A stretch of DNA of 64,000 nt from CAVQND01 sp049518415 (GTDB taxonomy: Bacteria; Verrucomicrobiota; Verrucomicrobiia; Limisphaerales; UBA8199), in assembly GCA_049518415.1 (NCBI GenBank), contig JBEKRX010000010.1, positions 33,657 to 97,656 of the forward strand. Direction: 5' to 3'. A program made the position numbers and the translations under genes. The stretch's first letter is position 1, and every line of letters begins with the position of its first letter. The notes below the pieces were generated by a model. The model was not told where the DNA came from. It searched no databases and was given only the letters and a program-made list of their open reading frames with translations. Positions 1 to 9,284 of the stretch are shown in pieces.

Positions 1-2
1 CG

Positions 3-512
3 TCTGAATACCGGGCCCGCAAGGCCTTGATTTACACCGGACCGATTGATGCCTTCTTCCAATTCGACGCCGGCCGGCTGAGCTACCGTGCCCAGAAACG
101 CATCCACCAATTCCTCCCCCACTGCGATCGCTATCAGCCTTGCGCCCAAGTCAACCATGCCGATGAAGACGATCACGGGCCGCTGCGGACGCTGGAATGG
201 AAACATCTGTTGCCGCCCGCCCAACAGCAACCCGCCAGCGGCACACTCATCACGCGGGAGTACCCATTCACGCCCCAGGACCCCGATGAATTCGAATATC
301 CCGTGCCGACCCCGCACAACGCCCAACTGTACGAGCTTTACCGCCAGCGGGCCCAAGCCGTGCCGAAATTGACCGTCTGCGGCCGCCTGGGCTCCTACTG
401 CTACCTCGACATGGACGGGGCGATTGGCGTCGCCTTGGGCCTGGCAAAGCAGTTGCTCCAGCAGAGCACCACTGGCATCCCCGGAGGCAGCGGGCCGGCA
501 GGTCCAGGGTGA
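3..512 (+). CDS. glf: UDP-galactopyranose mutase, C-terminal part (gene cut by window start)
   Basis: The reading frame is open from the first bases, so only the C-terminal ~170 residues are present. They show the UDP-galactopyranose mutase signature: a YTGPID-F segment, an ITREYP segment, and near the end GRLGSYCYLDMD, where family members have the conserved GRLG-Y-Y-DMD stretch that lines the flavin and substrate site. The enzyme converts UDP-galactopyranose to UDP-galactofuranose for surface polysaccharides, using reduced FAD in the cytoplasm. Two glycosyltransferases follow on the same strand, which fits an exopolysaccharide or O-antigen locus. The last ~15 residues (Gly/Pro/Ser-rich) look like an unstructured tail. 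The family is clear; the start is not visible. Confidence 0.85.
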   Translation, partial: SEYRARKALIYTGPIDAFFQFDAGRLSYRAQKRIHQFLPHCDRYQPCAQVNHADEDDHGPLRTLEWKHLLPPAQQQPASGTLITREYPFTPQDPDEFEYPVPTPHNAQLYELYRQRAQAVPKLTVCGRLGSYCYLDMDGAIGVALGLAKQLLQQSTTGIPGGSGPAGPG

Positions 513-561
513 CAAGGGTTGTTTTTGCCCAGGAACCCCCTCCCTTCCCTGGCCTGGCACC

Positions 562-1776
562 ATGCCGGAACGATACAAAGTCCTTTTGTCTGCCTACTCC
601 TGCAGACCTGGATACGGGTCCGAGTCAGGCATCGGCTGGAACATGGCGCTGGAGGTGGCCAAATCCCACGATGTCACCGTTCTGACCCGGCTGAGCAATC
701 GGCCTCTGATCCAGCAGGGCCTGGACTCGCTGGCGCCAGGCACGCCGGTCCCGCGTTTTGCCTTTTTCGAGCATTCGCCCCTGGCCCTGCTCGCCAGAAG
801 GTGGTTCCCCGGCCTTTCCTGGTGGTGCTACCAATCATGGCAAAGGCGCGCCCGCCCCGAGGTTGCACGGCTTCAGCGGCAGTTCCGGTTCGATCTCTTG
901 CACCATGTCACCTGGACCTCCTACCGCTCCACCCCGGCCGTTTGGGGACAGGGCGTGCCCACGGTTTGGGGGCCGGTCGCGGGCGCCGCGGCCACACCCT
1001 GGGAGTTGCTGCCCTGGCGCTGGCCACGGGAACTGCTGCACGAAACGCTGCGAAACCTCAGCAACCGCAGGGCGACGGCTCGGCTCGCCAGCGCCGCCGA
1101 TTTCTGCAGCGCCGTCCTGGTCTCCACCGAGGAAACCCGCCAAGCCTTCGCCCATTCAGGCGTAGCCACCTGGTTGGTCCCGGAAAACGGAATCCACCAA
1201 ACCGCCTCTCCCCAACGGCACGCGACGCGACCCCGTCTAAGGCTCCTGTTTGCCGGCCGCCTTCGCTTCTACAAAGGCGTTCACTTGGCCCTGCAGGCCC
1301 TGAAAACGGCCGGCGTCGGAGCCGAATTGGCTGTCTTCGGCGACGGCCCCCTGCGGCGGCAAATGCAGCTTCTGGCCCGGCAGCTCGGCTTGGGTTCCCA
1401 AGTGCAATTTCACGGATGGGTGCCGCGCGACACCTTGCTCAAGCTCTATGCCGAGTTTGACGTTTTCCTTTTCCCAAGCCTCCATGATGGCGTCTGCCAG
1501 GCACTGCTCGAGGCCATGGCCTGCGGGTTGCCCGTGATCTGCCTCAACTGCGGCGGGCCCGGCCAAGTCGTGGCCGAAGGGTGCGGCTTCAAAATACCCC
1601 TCAGCCGCCTTGAGGAGATGGTCGGCGGCCTCGCCCAAGCCATCGCCTGCTACGACCAGCACCGGGAGTTGGTCGCCGTGCATGGCCTCAATGCCTGGCG
1701 GCACGCGATGCAGCAATACAGGTGGGCTCGACTGGGAGAGCAAATCCACGCCGTCTATCAGCATGTCCTCGGCTGA
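562..1776 (+). CDS. GT4-family glycosyltransferase
   Basis: This is a 404-residue GT-B retaining glycosyltransferase. The start ATG (MPERYKVLL) was chosen because the first Rossmann strand begins directly after it; the frame is open further upstream but reads as low-complexity sequence overlapping glf. The N-terminal half has the acceptor-side PGYGSESGIGWN loop. The C-terminal half has FAGRLRFYKG, the nucleotide-binding GDGP, the FHGWV segment, and the donor-site E-x7-E region (DGVCQALLEAMACGLPVI). It should transfer a sugar from an NDP-sugar during surface polysaccharide synthesis at the inner membrane face. It lies 49 bp after glf and 98 bp before a second glycosyltransferase, consistent with one operon. 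Donor and acceptor cannot be told from sequence. Confidence 0.9.
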   Translation: MPERYKVLLSAYSCRPGYGSESGIGWNMALEVAKSHDVTVLTRLSNRPLIQQGLDSLAPGTPVPRFAFFEHSPLALLARRWFPGLSWWCYQSWQRRARPEVARLQRQFRFDLLHHVTWTSYRSTPAVWGQGVPTVWGPVAGAAATPWELLPWRWPRELLHETLRNLSNRRATARLASAADFCSAVLVSTEETRQAFAHSGVATWLVPENGIHQTASPQRHATRPRLRLLFAGRLRFYKGVHLALQALKTAGVGAELAVFGDGPLRRQMQLLARQLGLGSQVQFHGWVPRDTLLKLYAEFDVFLFPSLHDGVCQALLEAMACGLPVICLNCGGPGQVVAEGCGFKIPLSRLEEMVGGLAQAIACYDQHRELVAVHGLNAWRHAMQQYRWARLGEQIHAVYQHVLG

Positions 1777-1874
1777 AACCGACTGCTTGCTCTTTCTGCC
1801 GTTGCCTCGCTCACGGCCTTTCTGCCAGACTGAATCAGAGGTGGGGGACGGTCCCCACGCTTAGGCTGCTCAAC

Positions 1875-2681
1875 ATGCCAGCACCCATCAAGCCGAGTAG
1901 TATGGCGCCTTGCAGTATTCCTCTCACCGAGTCACGCAGCGTGCTGGGGATGCGGGTGGACGCAACTTGTTATGAAGCGGTGACGCAACACGTTGTGCGG
2001 TGGGCCAGAGCGCGCGAGTCTCGTTACCTTTGCGAAGCTCCGGTCCAGATGGTCATGGAGGCCTACGACCACCCGGATTACCGGCAGGCCATTAACCAGG
2101 CCGACGTGGTGGCGCCTGGCGGCATGCCCATCGTCTGGACCCTCCGCGCGCTGGGACTGCGGCAACAGCCCAGGGTCTATGGCCCGGAGATGACCTTGCG
2201 CGTCTGTCAAGCGGCCGCGGCCGAGGGCATCCCCATCGGCTTTTACGGAGCTACCCACGCCACCTTGCGCCTCCTCCGCGACCGCCTGCGGGAACGAAAT
2301 CCCGGACTCAACGTGGCTTATGCTTATGCCCCGCCCTTCCGCCCCTTGACTGCCGACGAAGATGGGGCCGTCGTCCGGCAAATCAACGATTCGGGCTGTC
2401 GCATCCTCTTTGTGGGCTTGGGCTGCCCAAAACAGGAGCGGTGGATGGCCCAACATCGAGGGAGAGTCCTGGCGGTTATGCTCGGCGTGGGGGCGGCGTT
2501 CGACTTTATTGCCGGCGTCAAGAAACAGGCGCCGGCCAAAATGCAGCAACTCGGATTGGAATGGTTGTTCCGGCTGGCCACCGAGCCGCGCCGGCTCTGG
2601 TTCCGTTACCTCTATCACAATCCCCGCTTCCTGGTCCTGATCGGCCTGCAATTGCTTAAGCACAGAGACTCCAGGGTTTAA
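1875..2681 (+). CDS. WecG/TagA/CpsF-family glycosyltransferase (GT26)
   Basis: The 268-residue protein (start MPAPIK) matches the WecG/TagA/CpsF family, which adds a second sugar (N-acetylmannosamine type) to an undecaprenyl-linked sugar. Visible family marks are the ADVV-x-GGMPIVW segment, FYGA, GLGCPKQERWM, and GVGAAFDFIAG followed by EWLFRL near the C-terminus. The motif usually read as P-D-G-(M/I)-P has Gly in place of the Asp regarded as the catalytic base in TagA, so activity may be altered or the base supplied elsewhere. It is the last gene of the surface-sugar group: the next gene is on the opposite strand. The start is supported by family-like sequence beginning within about 20 residues. 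Confidence 0.85.
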   Translation: MPAPIKPSSMAPCSIPLTESRSVLGMRVDATCYEAVTQHVVRWARARESRYLCEAPVQMVMEAYDHPDYRQAINQADVVAPGGMPIVWTLRALGLRQQPRVYGPEMTLRVCQAAAAEGIPIGFYGATHATLRLLRDRLRERNPGLNVAYAYAPPFRPLTADEDGAVVRQINDSGCRILFVGLGCPKQERWMAQHRGRVLAVMLGVGAAFDFIAGVKKQAPAKMQQLGLEWLFRLATEPRRLWFRYLYHNPRFLVLIGLQLLKHRDSRV

Positions 2682-2911
2682 GAGAGCCCCCCAAGTCCCA
2701 CCTTGCCCTCGTCCTCGCCGGCGGCGGCGGCTCGAAAGTGCCGCCGGGCACGCTGGCCGCAAGCAGGCCTGGCGCCGTGGAGCGGTGGTTGGTTTCTTCG
2801 CGCTGATACTTCGGGCTGGCGGCCGAGAAGGGGCCTTTGAGCCCTGCAAATTCCACTCCCTGCGGGCGGAGGCGAAGGCCGCGTTTGCGGCGGCGCGCCA
2901 AAGGGCGCCCC

Positions 2912-4834
2912 TTATTGGATGCCGACCAGCACCCCTTTTCTGAACACCAGCGTGTGGGTGGTCAACCCCGGCCCCAGCACGGTGAGATTGGTCGACAGTC
3001 CGGCGGCCGGAGTGGCTTTGAATAACTGCACCGAACTGGCCGGCACTGTGTTCGTCCAGGACCCGCTATAGGTTCCCAAAGTGCTCTGCGCCCACAAATC
3101 CCGGAGGGTGATCGGCTCGTCGGGGCCTGCCCCCAGCAGGTTCCAGTTGACCACCAGGTCCTGGTTGGTGCCGGACCAATTGGCCAGCGCAATCGCCTTT
3201 GCGCCCGTCCCGCCGCCCCCCAGCGGCTTGACCCAGACCTCGGCCAAATTGTTGGACCAAACGATGCTGCCACAAATCGCCGCCGGGTCCTGGTGAATGG
3301 CCATGACCTCCTGGTTGGTCAGGGCCGGAAGCTGGGAGTCGTGCCAGTCGCCGGACACCAGCATGCTGCTGGTCATCGCGCAGAGGGAAACGGCCGCTCG
3401 TTGCGTGCCCGGGCTTAATAAATAGTTAACCATGGCCCCGTTAAAAAAGTAGTGGCCCGGTCCAATCATGGCATTGTAGGGCGGTTGTGCGATCAAGGTC
3501 GCGGCAGAGACGATGACGCCCACGTCGTCATGATAACCTTGATTGACGCAACCAATATACCCGTTGGCCTCGTACTGAACTTCCCACGGCTGCGGCCAGG
3601 CCAGGATGACGACGAAAAGAGACATGTCCCGATGCGAGTTGAGAATCGCATTGCCGGCCGAACGCAGGACTTGTTCCCCGTACAGCTCCGCCCCGCCGGG
3701 GCCGGCGGGGGGCTCGGTGCAGGCATCGAGGTCCAGAGCATCCATTCCCCAGGAGGCAAACAAGTTCACGTCTTGTTGCATATGGGCGGCATCCGAGCCC
3801 GGAAAGCCCAGGCAGGTCACTGGGCCAAACGACGAATAGATGCCCACCTTGAACCCCAGGCCGTGCAGATAATTGACCAAATCCGCCATGCCCGAGGGGA
3901 ATCGGCTCGAGTCGGCCTGCAAATTGCCCTCGCTGTCGCGGCTGGGCGCCTGCCAGCCATCATCGATCCATATCTGATTCCAGCCCGCTGCCTTCAATCC
4001 GTTGGTCGCCCATCTTTGGGCCAGCGCGCGAACAAAGGCGTCGGTGAGTAACGCCGGGCTGTAGTTGCCCAAATCATAGTAGGTGTCGTAAACCATGGGG
4101 GGCGTCGGCGCAAAACGCGCCAGGGCCCCCGGCGCTACCGGCAGGTTGGTCAATTCCATCCCGTTGCCAATAAAATTGCCCGAGGCCAGGGTGTTGATCG
4201 TCGCGCTCCCGATGGTGGCAGTGGCCAGCGTGGCATTGGCGGCCAGGTTGGTGCCCAGCCCAGGCGGCAACTGGCTTAATCCAAGTGTCCCAGTCAGATT
4301 GGTGGCGGGGATGGGTGGCAGGCGCGCCAGCGGGATCGTGCCCACGAGGTTGGCCGCCGGGATGTTCGTCAGCAGCGCCCCGCCATTCACCAGGTTGGTC
4401 GCCGCCCCGGCCACGGCCGCCGCGCCGGCGAAGGTGGCGTAGGGCGTGCCGGCCAGCAGTTGGCGCGGGTTCAACACCGTATAAGCCGAGCCGTTGCCGT
4501 TGCTCCGCACACCGATCTCCAGCCAGCGCGGCGGACCGTTGAACACCCCGCTGCCAAAATCCATGGCGACCGTGAAAAGTCCGTTGGCGACCGGCACCGG
4601 GGCATTGGTGAGCGTAGCGCCAAGGTAGTTGCCATTAGCGGCGGCGTCCGCCAGCCGGAATTGGAAATCGTAGCTCCCGTTGGCGGCTTGGCCGGCGTCC
4701 AGCAACTGGCCCTGGTAGGTGAACGCCGAGTTTTGGGCGGAGCTGCTCACCGGCGCAACCACCAGACAAATCAGCAGCCACAACAGTGTTTCCCGGCCTG
4801 CACCGCCCTCGTTTCTTAAGACTTGCTCGCGCAT
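2912..4834 (-). CDS. secreted GH27-like alpha-galactosidase with fibre-like N-terminal stalk
   Basis: The 640-residue protein has an N-terminal signal peptide (hydrophobic residues 17-33, SSSAQ end). Residues ~35-135 form a beta-rich domain resembling those in verrucomicrobial and phage-tail-fibre-like proteins. A low-complexity Asn/Thr/Ala/Leu stalk (~140-235) contains repeated LTN and ATNL units. From ~245 it reads as a GH27/GH36-type TIM barrel: WIDDGWQ at ~289, RFPSGM, GIYSSFGPVTC, PGS, and DLDAC at ~368-372, where Asp370 is placed like the catalytic nucleophile of the usual KYD-C motif. The Lys before it is replaced. It should cleave alpha-galactosides outside the cytoplasm. Transcription is away from the neighbouring MoxR operon. 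Confidence 0.8.
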   Translation of the reverse strand: MREQVLRNEGGAGRETLLWLLICLVVAPVSSSAQNSAFTYQGQLLDAGQAANGSYDFQFRLADAAANGNYLGATLTNAPVPVANGLFTVAMDFGSGVFNGPPRWLEIGVRSNGNGSAYTVLNPRQLLAGTPYATFAGAAAVAGAATNLVNGGALLTNIPAANLVGTIPLARLPPIPATNLTGTLGLSQLPPGLGTNLAANATLATATIGSATINTLASGNFIGNGMELTNLPVAPGALARFAPTPPMVYDTYYDLGNYSPALLTDAFVRALAQRWATNGLKAAGWNQIWIDDGWQAPSRDSEGNLQADSSRFPSGMADLVNYLHGLGFKVGIYSSFGPVTCLGFPGSDAAHMQQDVNLFASWGMDALDLDACTEPPAGPGGAELYGEQVLRSAGNAILNSHRDMSLFVVILAWPQPWEVQYEANGYIGCVNQGYHDDVGVIVSAATLIAQPPYNAMIGPGHYFFNGAMVNYLLSPGTQRAAVSLCAMTSSMLVSGDWHDSQLPALTNQEVMAIHQDPAAICGSIVWSNNLAEVWVKPLGGGGTGAKAIALANWSGTNQDLVVNWNLLGAGPDEPITLRDLWAQSTLGTYSGSWTNTVPASSVQLFKATPAAGLSTNLTVLGPGLTTHTLVFRKGVLVGIQ

Positions 4835-5167
4835 TCTTGGGTCTCCTCTCCAATCATTTGTGGATCAACAGGCAGAGCAGTAGCAAACCGGCCAACCACC
4901 GTCAAGGGCCGGGCCGTAACGCAAAGCCACGGACGCAAAGCGCGTGAACACCAAACCCGCGTTGATCGTCTGAGTTGCTTATCAGGCCAGCGCGATTGTC
5001 CGCCAGGTCCGCAGACAAAGCTGTGGACGTATGGGGGCGAACCCTTCAAGCTCCATGGACGCGGGCTCATTGGGGCCGACGGCAGGGGTGGAACCGGCAA
5101 GCCGGAGGCTTGCCGGGACTGCCGCAAGCCGGAAGCTTGCGCCCTCACCCGGTGCGGAACCTGATTT
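4835..5167. other. intergenic region between divergent genes
   Basis: These 333 bp separate the reverse-strand GH27 gene from the forward MoxR operon, so they must hold both promoters. I see no strong -35/-10 pair. Part of the middle is purine-rich and the right third carries two small palindromes (listed separately). No convincing short gene was found. Confidence 0.5.
5094..5140. repeat. pair of small palindromic repeats
   Basis: Positions 5094-5116 read CCGGCAAGCC-GGA-GGCTTGCCGG, a perfect 10-bp inverted repeat with a 3-nt centre. Positions 5124-5140 repeat the core as GCAAGC-CGGAA-GCTTGC. The AAGCCGGAGGCTT type of unit is typical of short dispersed palindromes in GC-rich genomes. It could also act as a hairpin in the leader of the MoxR operon, whose start is only 27 bp further on. 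Confidence 0.55.
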
Positions 5168-6196
<1,029 letters not shown>

Positions 6197-6201
6197 TTCC
6201 C

Positions 6202-7080
6202 GTGACCCTGCTCGAGCGAGTCCACCAGGAGGTCATTGAACGCCTGGGCAACGTCAGCGTCACGGCGCGGCAGGCCGTCGAAAGCGTCCTCGCCGGCCAG
6301 CACCGCTCGGTGCGCCGCGGCCTCTCGGTCGAGTTCGCCGGGCATCGCGAATACCAGCCCGGGGACGACCTGCGGCACCTCGATTGGCTTGTCTATGCCC
6401 GGAGCGACCGTTACGACATCCGCCAGTACGAAGAGGAAACCAAACTGCGCGCCACCATCATTCTGGACACCTCCGGCTCGATGGGCTATGCCTCCGGCCG
6501 CCAAAGCAAGCTCGCCTACGCCCAGGCCCTGACCGCCGCCCTGGGCTTTCTCATGATCCGCCAGAGCGATGCGGTGGGCCTGGTCGCCTGCGACACTGCC
6601 GTCCGCCACTTCATCCCGCCCGGCTCGACCATGGCCCATTTTCTCAACGTCCTGGCGGCGCTGGAGAAAACCGCCCCGGGCAACGAGACCAGCCTGGCGC
6701 CGGTGCTGGAGGAAATCGCGGGCCGGCTCCACCGCCGCGGCCTGGTCATCCTGATCACCGACACGTTCGACGATCCCAAGGCCTTGCTGAAAGCGATCCA
6801 GTACCTGCGCTATCGCAAGCAGGAGGTGCGGCTGTTTCAAATCCTGGATGCGCAGGAGCAGAGCTTTCCGTTCCAGGGCATGATCGAGTTTATCGGCCTG
6901 GAGCAGGAGCCGAGGCTCAAGCTGGATGGCGACCGGGTGCGGGCGCATTACCGGCGCGTCTTCCAGGAGCATCAACAGCGCCTCCAGTCCGGCTGTCATG
7001 CTTGTGGCGTGCAGATGGAAACCTGCTGGACCCAGGAAGAGCTCTTCACGGTGCTCATCCGCGCGCTCACCTGGCAATGA
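6202..7080 (+). CDS. DUF58 protein with VWA-like domain
   Basis: The best start is a GTG at 6202, five bp after the MoxR stop, giving 292 residues beginning M-TLLERVHQEV. The frame is open upstream, but that part overlaps MoxR. DUF58 marks are RRGLSVEFAGHREYQPGDDLRHLDW at ~37-60 (continuous in the protein), and the VWA metal-site DTSGSMG at ~89-95. It is cytoplasmic by sequence, with no membrane segment. DUF58 proteins are the standard partners of MoxR ATPases, and the gene order and overlap with the next gene (ATGA) imply translational coupling. The role is likely assembly or gating of an envelope complex, inferred from the operon type. Confidence 0.9.
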   Translation: MTLLERVHQEVIERLGNVSVTARQAVESVLAGQHRSVRRGLSVEFAGHREYQPGDDLRHLDWLVYARSDRYDIRQYEEETKLRATIILDTSGSMGYASGRQSKLAYAQALTAALGFLMIRQSDAVGLVACDTAVRHFIPPGSTMAHFLNVLAALEKTAPGNETSLAPVLEEIAGRLHRRGLVILITDTFDDPKALLKAIQYLRYRKQEVRLFQILDAQEQSFPFQGMIEFIGLEQEPRLKLDGDRVRAHYRRVFQEHQQRLQSGCHACGVQMETCWTQEELFTVLIRALTWQ

Positions 7081-9275
7081 TTGAGTTTCTCAATCCCTTC
7101 CTCTTCGGCGGCCTGGCGGCCATGTCCGCCCCGCTGATTATTCACCTGTTGCACCGCCGTAAGATCAAGCAGGTGGATTGGGGCGCCATGCGGTTCCTGC
7201 TCCAAATGCTCGCCCAGCGCCGCCGCCGGCTCTTGCTGGATGAACTCCTGCTCCTGTTGGCCCGCGTCCTCCTGGTCGGCTGTGTCGCCCTGGCCATGGT
7301 GCGCCCGGCCTTTCACCGCCCAACCGGCCCCAACGGCGCGCCCGGCCTCACTCGCCAGGGCCGCACGGCGGCGGTTTTGCTCATCGATGACAGCATCTCG
7401 TCCGCCGCCGGCCGCGCCCAGCCCGCCCTCGAGAGCATGAAGAAACTGGGGTTGGCCTACCTCGACTCCCTGGCCCCCGGCGACGAGTTGAGCGTGTTGC
7501 TGATGTCGCAACTGGGCGCCCCCGCCGGCGATCCGCTCTTCGACATCGAAGGCCTCAAAGCTCACCTGGCCAGTCTCAAGCCCGCTTACGTGGCCACGGA
7601 CATCCCCGCCTTGCTGGAGGCCGGCCTGAACCAGTTGAAACGCCACATCAACCCGGGCGCCGAGCTGGTCCTGCTGACCGATGGCCGCAAGGATGGCTGG
7701 CACGAGGAAGACCAAGTGCGCTGGGAGGAGTTGCGCGAGCGCCTGCGCGGTCCCCCAAATGCCCCCCTGGGCACCCGGCCACGGCCGCAAGTCATCCTCC
7801 TCTCGCCCGAGGCGGCGCCCATCGACGACAACCTGGCCATTACCGATCTTGGCCTGGACCGCACGCTTGTCTCCGTCGGCCGGCCGGCCGGTCTGCGCGT
7901 CACCGTGGCCAATTACGGCAAACAGGCCAACCGCCAGGCCACCGTCCAGGCCACCGTCAACGGCCAGGTCATCGGCTCCAAACCGGTGGAGATTCCCACC
8001 GGCCGCCGGCAGGAGGTGGTCTTCACCCACACCTTCGAGGCCGCCGGCAGCTATGCCGTCGAGGCCGCCCTGGTCAATCACCAGGACCTCCTGCCCGCCG
8101 ACGACCGCCGCGCCTTGTCCATCCAGGTCGAGGCCAGCCTGCCGGTCTTGCTGGTGGATGGCGCCAACGCCCCCGCCGGGCTGCAGAGCAAGCTGGGCTT
8201 CCTGGATTATGCCTTGGACCCCGAGCTGAACGGCCGCGGCCCATTCCGAGTGACGCGCATTTCGCTCGCTCAATTTACCCCCTCCCTCCTGCCGGATTAC
8301 CGGGTGGTGGCGCTGGGCGACCTGCCCGTGTTGGAGCCGGCGATGGTGGATGCCCTCGAGCGCTTTGTCGTGGGCGGCGGCGGCGTGCTGGTCGGCCTGG
8401 GGCCGGACAGCGATTTGGCCCTCATCAACCGCTATTGGGCCCGCAATGGCGAGGGCTTTCTGCCCTGCCCCCTCGACCCCCCGGTCGCGCCCCCTAAACC
8501 CGCCCTCCCCGCCGCCCTCAGCCCTGGACACCCGGTCTTCAGCGGTTTTAGCTCCAAAAGCGACGAGGCCTGGAAAGCCGCCAAGGTCAGGGCCTACTTC
8601 AAGCTCCAGGCCGGCAAGGTCAAGCCCGCCGAGCTGGACATCCTGCTGAAAATGGACAACGACGATGCCCTGCTGGTCGAACGCCGGCGCGGGCTGGGGC
8701 TGGTGACGTTGCTGGCCACGAGCCTGAACGCGGATTGGAGCGACCTCCCCTTGCAGGCGGCCTACGTGCCGCTCATGCGCGGCGTGGTCGGACACCTGGG
8801 CAACTTCGTCATGCCGCCCAGAAACCTCCTGCCCGGCGACCAGATCATTTACGCCCGCGTGCAGGATCCGACCAAACCGATGTCCGGCGAAGACCCCCAG
8901 GGCAAGCCCTTGAAGCTCACCCTGGGCGCTTGGGAAGGGCGCAACGCCGTCCTGAGCGACCCCCTCATGGAGCCGGGCGTCTATCTGCTGCGCGACCCCC
9001 TCCAACCCAACCCCATTCGCTATGCCGTCGCCCTGGCCCCGGCCGAGAGCGCCTTGCTGCCCATCAGCGACCGCCAGATGGCCCAGACCCTCCAGAGCGG
9101 CCTGAGCCTGTTTCATAACCCCGACCAAATCGCCGCAAACCTCGACCCCGCCCGCCGCCAATCGGTCGAACTGTGGAAGTGGTGCCTGGCGGCCGCGCTC
9201 CTGTTGATGTTTGTCGAAGGCTGGCTGGCGCGGCGCGAAGCCGGAGCGCAGAGCGCCAGTTCTGCGCCAGCCTGA
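7077..9275 (+). CDS. BatA-like membrane-anchored VWA protein
   Basis: The 732-residue protein starts at the ATG inside the ATGA overlap with the DUF58 gene. The N-terminus (MIEFLNPFLFGGL) has the conserved aerotolerance/BatA-type double anchor: one membrane segment, HLLHRRKIKQVDWGAMRFL, an arginine-rich loop, then a second segment (~60-80). A VWA-like fold follows, with DDSISSA near residue 102 in the metal-site position and a LTDGR strand. The middle is beta-rich, then comes an intracellular-GATase-like segment (LLVDGAN, GGGGVLVGLG). A C-terminal membrane helix (WCLAAALLLMFVEGWLARR) ends it. Most of the chain is therefore periplasmic or between membranes, part of the MoxR-associated complex. 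Confidence 0.85.
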   Translation: MIEFLNPFLFGGLAAMSAPLIIHLLHRRKIKQVDWGAMRFLLQMLAQRRRRLLLDELLLLLARVLLVGCVALAMVRPAFHRPTGPNGAPGLTRQGRTAAVLLIDDSISSAAGRAQPALESMKKLGLAYLDSLAPGDELSVLLMSQLGAPAGDPLFDIEGLKAHLASLKPAYVATDIPALLEAGLNQLKRHINPGAELVLLTDGRKDGWHEEDQVRWEELRERLRGPPNAPLGTRPRPQVILLSPEAAPIDDNLAITDLGLDRTLVSVGRPAGLRVTVANYGKQANRQATVQATVNGQVIGSKPVEIPTGRRQEVVFTHTFEAAGSYAVEAALVNHQDLLPADDRRALSIQVEASLPVLLVDGANAPAGLQSKLGFLDYALDPELNGRGPFRVTRISLAQFTPSLLPDYRVVALGDLPVLEPAMVDALERFVVGGGGVLVGLGPDSDLALINRYWARNGEGFLPCPLDPPVAPPKPALPAALSPGHPVFSGFSSKSDEAWKAAKVRAYFKLQAGKVKPAELDILLKMDNDDALLVERRRGLGLVTLLATSLNADWSDLPLQAAYVPLMRGVVGHLGNFVMPPRNLLPGDQIIYARVQDPTKPMSGEDPQGKPLKLTLGAWEGRNAVLSDPLMEPGVYLLRDPLQPNPIRYAVALAPAESALLPISDRQMAQTLQSGLSLFHNPDQIAANLDPARRQSVELWKWCLAAALLLMFVEGWLARREAGAQSASSAPA

Positions 9276-9284
9276 GCCGTAATC

